Shown one piece after another: positions 6,100 through 6,102 of a stretch of DNA of 6,102 nucleotides. The notes under the pieces were generated by a model that saw nothing but the letters and a program-made list of their open reading frames with translations, was not told the DNA's origin and ran no database searches. Location: positions 1-6,102 of the forward strand of contig JAAYJP010000078.1 in the NCBI GenBank assembly GCA_012522875.1, read 5' to 3'. Made by a program: the position numbers and the translations under genes. The stretch comes from Clostridiales bacterium. Its GTDB lineage: Bacteria; Bacillota; Clostridia; Christensenellales; Aristaeellaceae. Position 1 is the stretch's first letter, and each line of letters opens with the position of its first letter.

Positions 6100-6102
6100 G
6101 CA

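Noticed and set aside
1..6102. CRISPR array, insertion sequence, tRNA/rRNA or defence island
   Set aside because: I saw no regularly spaced repeats, terminal inverted repeats, transposase motifs or structural RNA features. The SNF2 protein has no defence-associated partners in the window.

Overview
The window looks like ordinary chromosomal sequence from a GC-rich member of the Firmicutes, most likely a Clostridia-type organism. This rests on the protein families present (a ZupT-type ZIP transporter, an SNF2 protein with the SNF2-associated N-terminal region, and DegV next to RecO), on GGAGG-type ribosome binding sites, and on the use of GTG and TTG starts. I see no mobile element, CRISPR array, tRNA or rRNA. 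Coding density is very high, with gaps of only 9 to 75 bases between genes.

Layout. Bases 1-224 are the 3' end of a PfkB/ribokinase-fold kinase, most likely pyridoxal/pyridoxamine kinase. A ZIP-family metal transporter (ZupT type, 251-1054) follows after 26 bases. After another 28 bases comes a complete 951-residue SNF2-family helicase/ATPase (1083-3938). These three genes are co-directional and closely spaced, so they probably form one transcription unit whose promoter lies left of the window. The 75-base gap at 3939-4013 holds a near-consensus sigma-A promoter whose -35 box overlaps the SNF2 stop codon. It also holds a small hairpin in the predicted leader and a strong Shine-Dalgarno. This starts a second unit: a DegV-family fatty-acid-binding protein (4014-4886) and the recombination mediator RecO (4896-5618). 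RecO lies in the same reading frame as degV, begins at TTG and has almost no Shine-Dalgarno of its own. A convergent gene of unknown function, with a hydrophobic N-terminus, occupies 5647-6099 on the minus strand and is open to the right edge.

Together. Vitamin B6 salvage, metal uptake and an SNF2 ATPase share no obvious pathway, so the first unit looks like a loose housekeeping operon. The second pairs a lipid-binding protein with a DNA-repair protein. I find no convincing evidence of a new multi-gene system. The points most worth following are the SNF2 protein without its usual SWIM zinc finger, the in-frame degV/recO junction, the promoter embedded at the SNF2 stop, and the unrecognised convergent gene.
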